Shown here: one piece after another, positions 6,055 through 6,467 of the stretch
Layout of the letters: every line of letters starts with the position of its first letter
Position numbering within the stretch: position 1 is the first letter of the stretch
NCBI GenBank assembly: GCA_046724665.1
Contig: JBKOWZ010000217.1
Location: 1-6,467, forward strand
Reading direction: 5' to 3'
DNA: 6,467 bases
From: Actinocrinis sp046724665
GTDB lineage: Bacteria > Actinomycetota > Actinomycetes > Streptomycetales > Catenulisporaceae
Translations under genes and position numbers: made by a program
The notes under the pieces: model-generated
Databases searched by the model: none
The model's input: only the letters and a program-made list of their open reading frames with translations
What the model was told of the DNA's origin: nothing

Positions 6055-6112
6055 GCCCGGCCGACCAATCGGCGACGCGCGGGCGTCCACCGCGCAAAAG
6101 GCATGGAAAGCA

Positions 6113-6170
6113 CTGGTGTCCGAGCCGTGTGGTCCGCCGACCGGGCCACCGTGTATGGTCGCGACACCAG
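6113..6170. promoter_or_regulatory. Candidate gcvH promoter region bracketed by an 8+8 bp inverted repeat
   Basis: TATGGT (6154-6159) fits the TANNNT -10 pattern and would place the transcription start near 6166, giving a leader of about 74 nt. No convincing -35 hexamer lies at 17-18 bp. CTGGTGTC (6113-6120) and GACACCAG (6163-6170) are exact reverse complements flanking the -10 box with 42 bp between them, a possible pair of regulator half-sites. An 8-bp match within this distance could also arise by chance. Confidence 0.3.
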
Positions 6171-6180
6171 CTCAGCGCAG

Positions 6181-6212
6181 GGAGGCGCGGCGTCCGGCGG
6201 GACGTCGTCTCC
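6181..6212 (+). promoter_or_regulatory. Extended hairpin in the gcvH leader
   Basis: CGGCGTCC (6188-6195) pairs with GGACGTCG (6200-6207), including one G-U pair, around a GGCG loop. Outside it GGAG (6181-6184) pairs with CTCC (6209-6212) across a small internal loop. The structure ends 16 nt before the gcvH ribosome binding site. It does not show the conserved core of a glycine riboswitch. Confidence 0.35.
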
Positions 6213-6239
6213 GAAACTCGAGAACAACGGAGCAGCACT

Positions 6240-6467
6240 GTGGCCACGGCCGAAATTCCCGAGGACCTTAACTACACCGCCGAGCACGAGTGGGTGCGCG
6301 CGGCGTCCGACACCTTGCTGCGTGTCGGCATCACCGACTTCGCGCAGGACGCGCTCGGCGACGTCGTCTTCGTCACACTGCCCCAGGCCGGCACCGAGAT
6401 CCAGGCCGGCGAGCCCTGCGGCGAACTGGAGTCGACCAAGTCGGTCAGCGACGTCTACGCGCCGGTC
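6240..6467 (+). CDS. gcvH: Glycine cleavage system H protein, N-terminal part (cut by the window edge)
   Basis: The first 76 residues of GcvH are present; the family is usually about 125-130 residues, so roughly 40% lies beyond the window. GcvH is the small soluble lipoyl carrier that moves the aminomethyl group from the P protein (glycine decarboxylase) to the T protein and then to the L protein during glycine breakdown to CO2, ammonia and methylene-tetrahydrofolate. Hallmarks are the N-terminal Y-T-A-E-H-E-W-V, the stretch VGITDFAQDALGDVVFVTLP (29-48), and the lipoylation site ESTKSVSDVYAP with modified Lys67. The start is GTG 6240, with GGAG (6229-6232) spaced 7 nt before it; no ATG is suitably placed. 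It is separated from the nucleotidyltransferase gene by a strong hairpin and 233 bp, so it probably has its own promoter. In many actinobacteria gcvH is followed by garA and a MerR-type regulator gene, which cannot be seen here. Confidence 0.95.
   Translation, partial: MATAEIPEDLNYTAEHEWVRAASDTLLRVGITDFAQDALGDVVFVTLPQAGTEIQAGEPCGELESTKSVSDVYAPV

Noticed and set aside
3181..6090. A 969-codon open frame on the minus strand opposite the nucleotidyltransferase gene
   Set aside because: It is a by-product of G/C-only third positions on the plus strand. Its translation is repetitive Asp/His/Arg/Gly/Val-rich sequence with no domain, and the plus strand encodes a clear 831-residue enzyme.
6160..6239. 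Glycine riboswitch ahead of gcvH
   Set aside because: The conserved purine-rich aptamer core and tandem arrangement are not visible; only an ordinary GC-rich hairpin is present.

Overview
The window is high-GC DNA (roughly 70% GC by eye) in which nearly every coding third position is G or C. Together with the gene families present, this points to an actinomycete, probably a Streptomyces-like or related filamentous lineage; the species cannot be fixed from the sequence. Six genes are supported, two of them cut by the window edges. I see no mobile element, CRISPR array, rRNA or tRNA gene.

Left half, minus strand. From right to left these are an aldose 1-epimerase of the YihR-like type (1386-2402), a MarR-family transcriptional regulator (534-1073), and the 5' end of an unrecognised gene starting at GTG 169 and leaving the window at position 1. 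Hairpins lie just after the stop codons of the epimerase (1341-1355) and of the MarR gene (494-525). An 8+8 bp inverted repeat (194-224) sits just upstream of the unknown gene and looks like an operator. The spacers of 312 and 364 bp suggest separate transcription units rather than one operon.

Right half, plus strand. A 331-bp divergent spacer (2403-2733) separates the epimerase from a CDP-alcohol phosphatidyltransferase (2734-3327), most likely the actinobacterial eukaryotic-type cardiolipin synthase and apparently leaderless. Next is an 831-residue sugar-nucleotidyltransferase fused to a phosphomannomutase-like domain (3511-6006). A strong GC-rich hairpin follows (6031-6054), then the start of gcvH, the lipoyl carrier protein of the glycine cleavage system (6240 to the window end).

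How the genes fit together. The phosphatidyltransferase and the nucleotidyltransferase form a neighbour pair that I recall from Streptomyces (SCO1389/SCO1388). The phosphatidyltransferase and gcvH recall the mycobacterial order Rv1822 to Rv1826, but here the DUF881/small-basic-protein genes that separate them in mycobacteria are missing. A plausible theme is the cell envelope: cardiolipin supply plus activated mannose or another hexose. The epimerase feeds sugar metabolism, and gcvH belongs to one-carbon metabolism.

The most interesting observation is that all four active-site loops of the phosphohexomutase domain are degenerate while the surrounding fold is kept. This suggests a non-catalytic, perhaps regulatory or ligand-sensing, module welded to an apparently intact nucleotidyltransferase. 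I do not see a clearly new multi-gene system.
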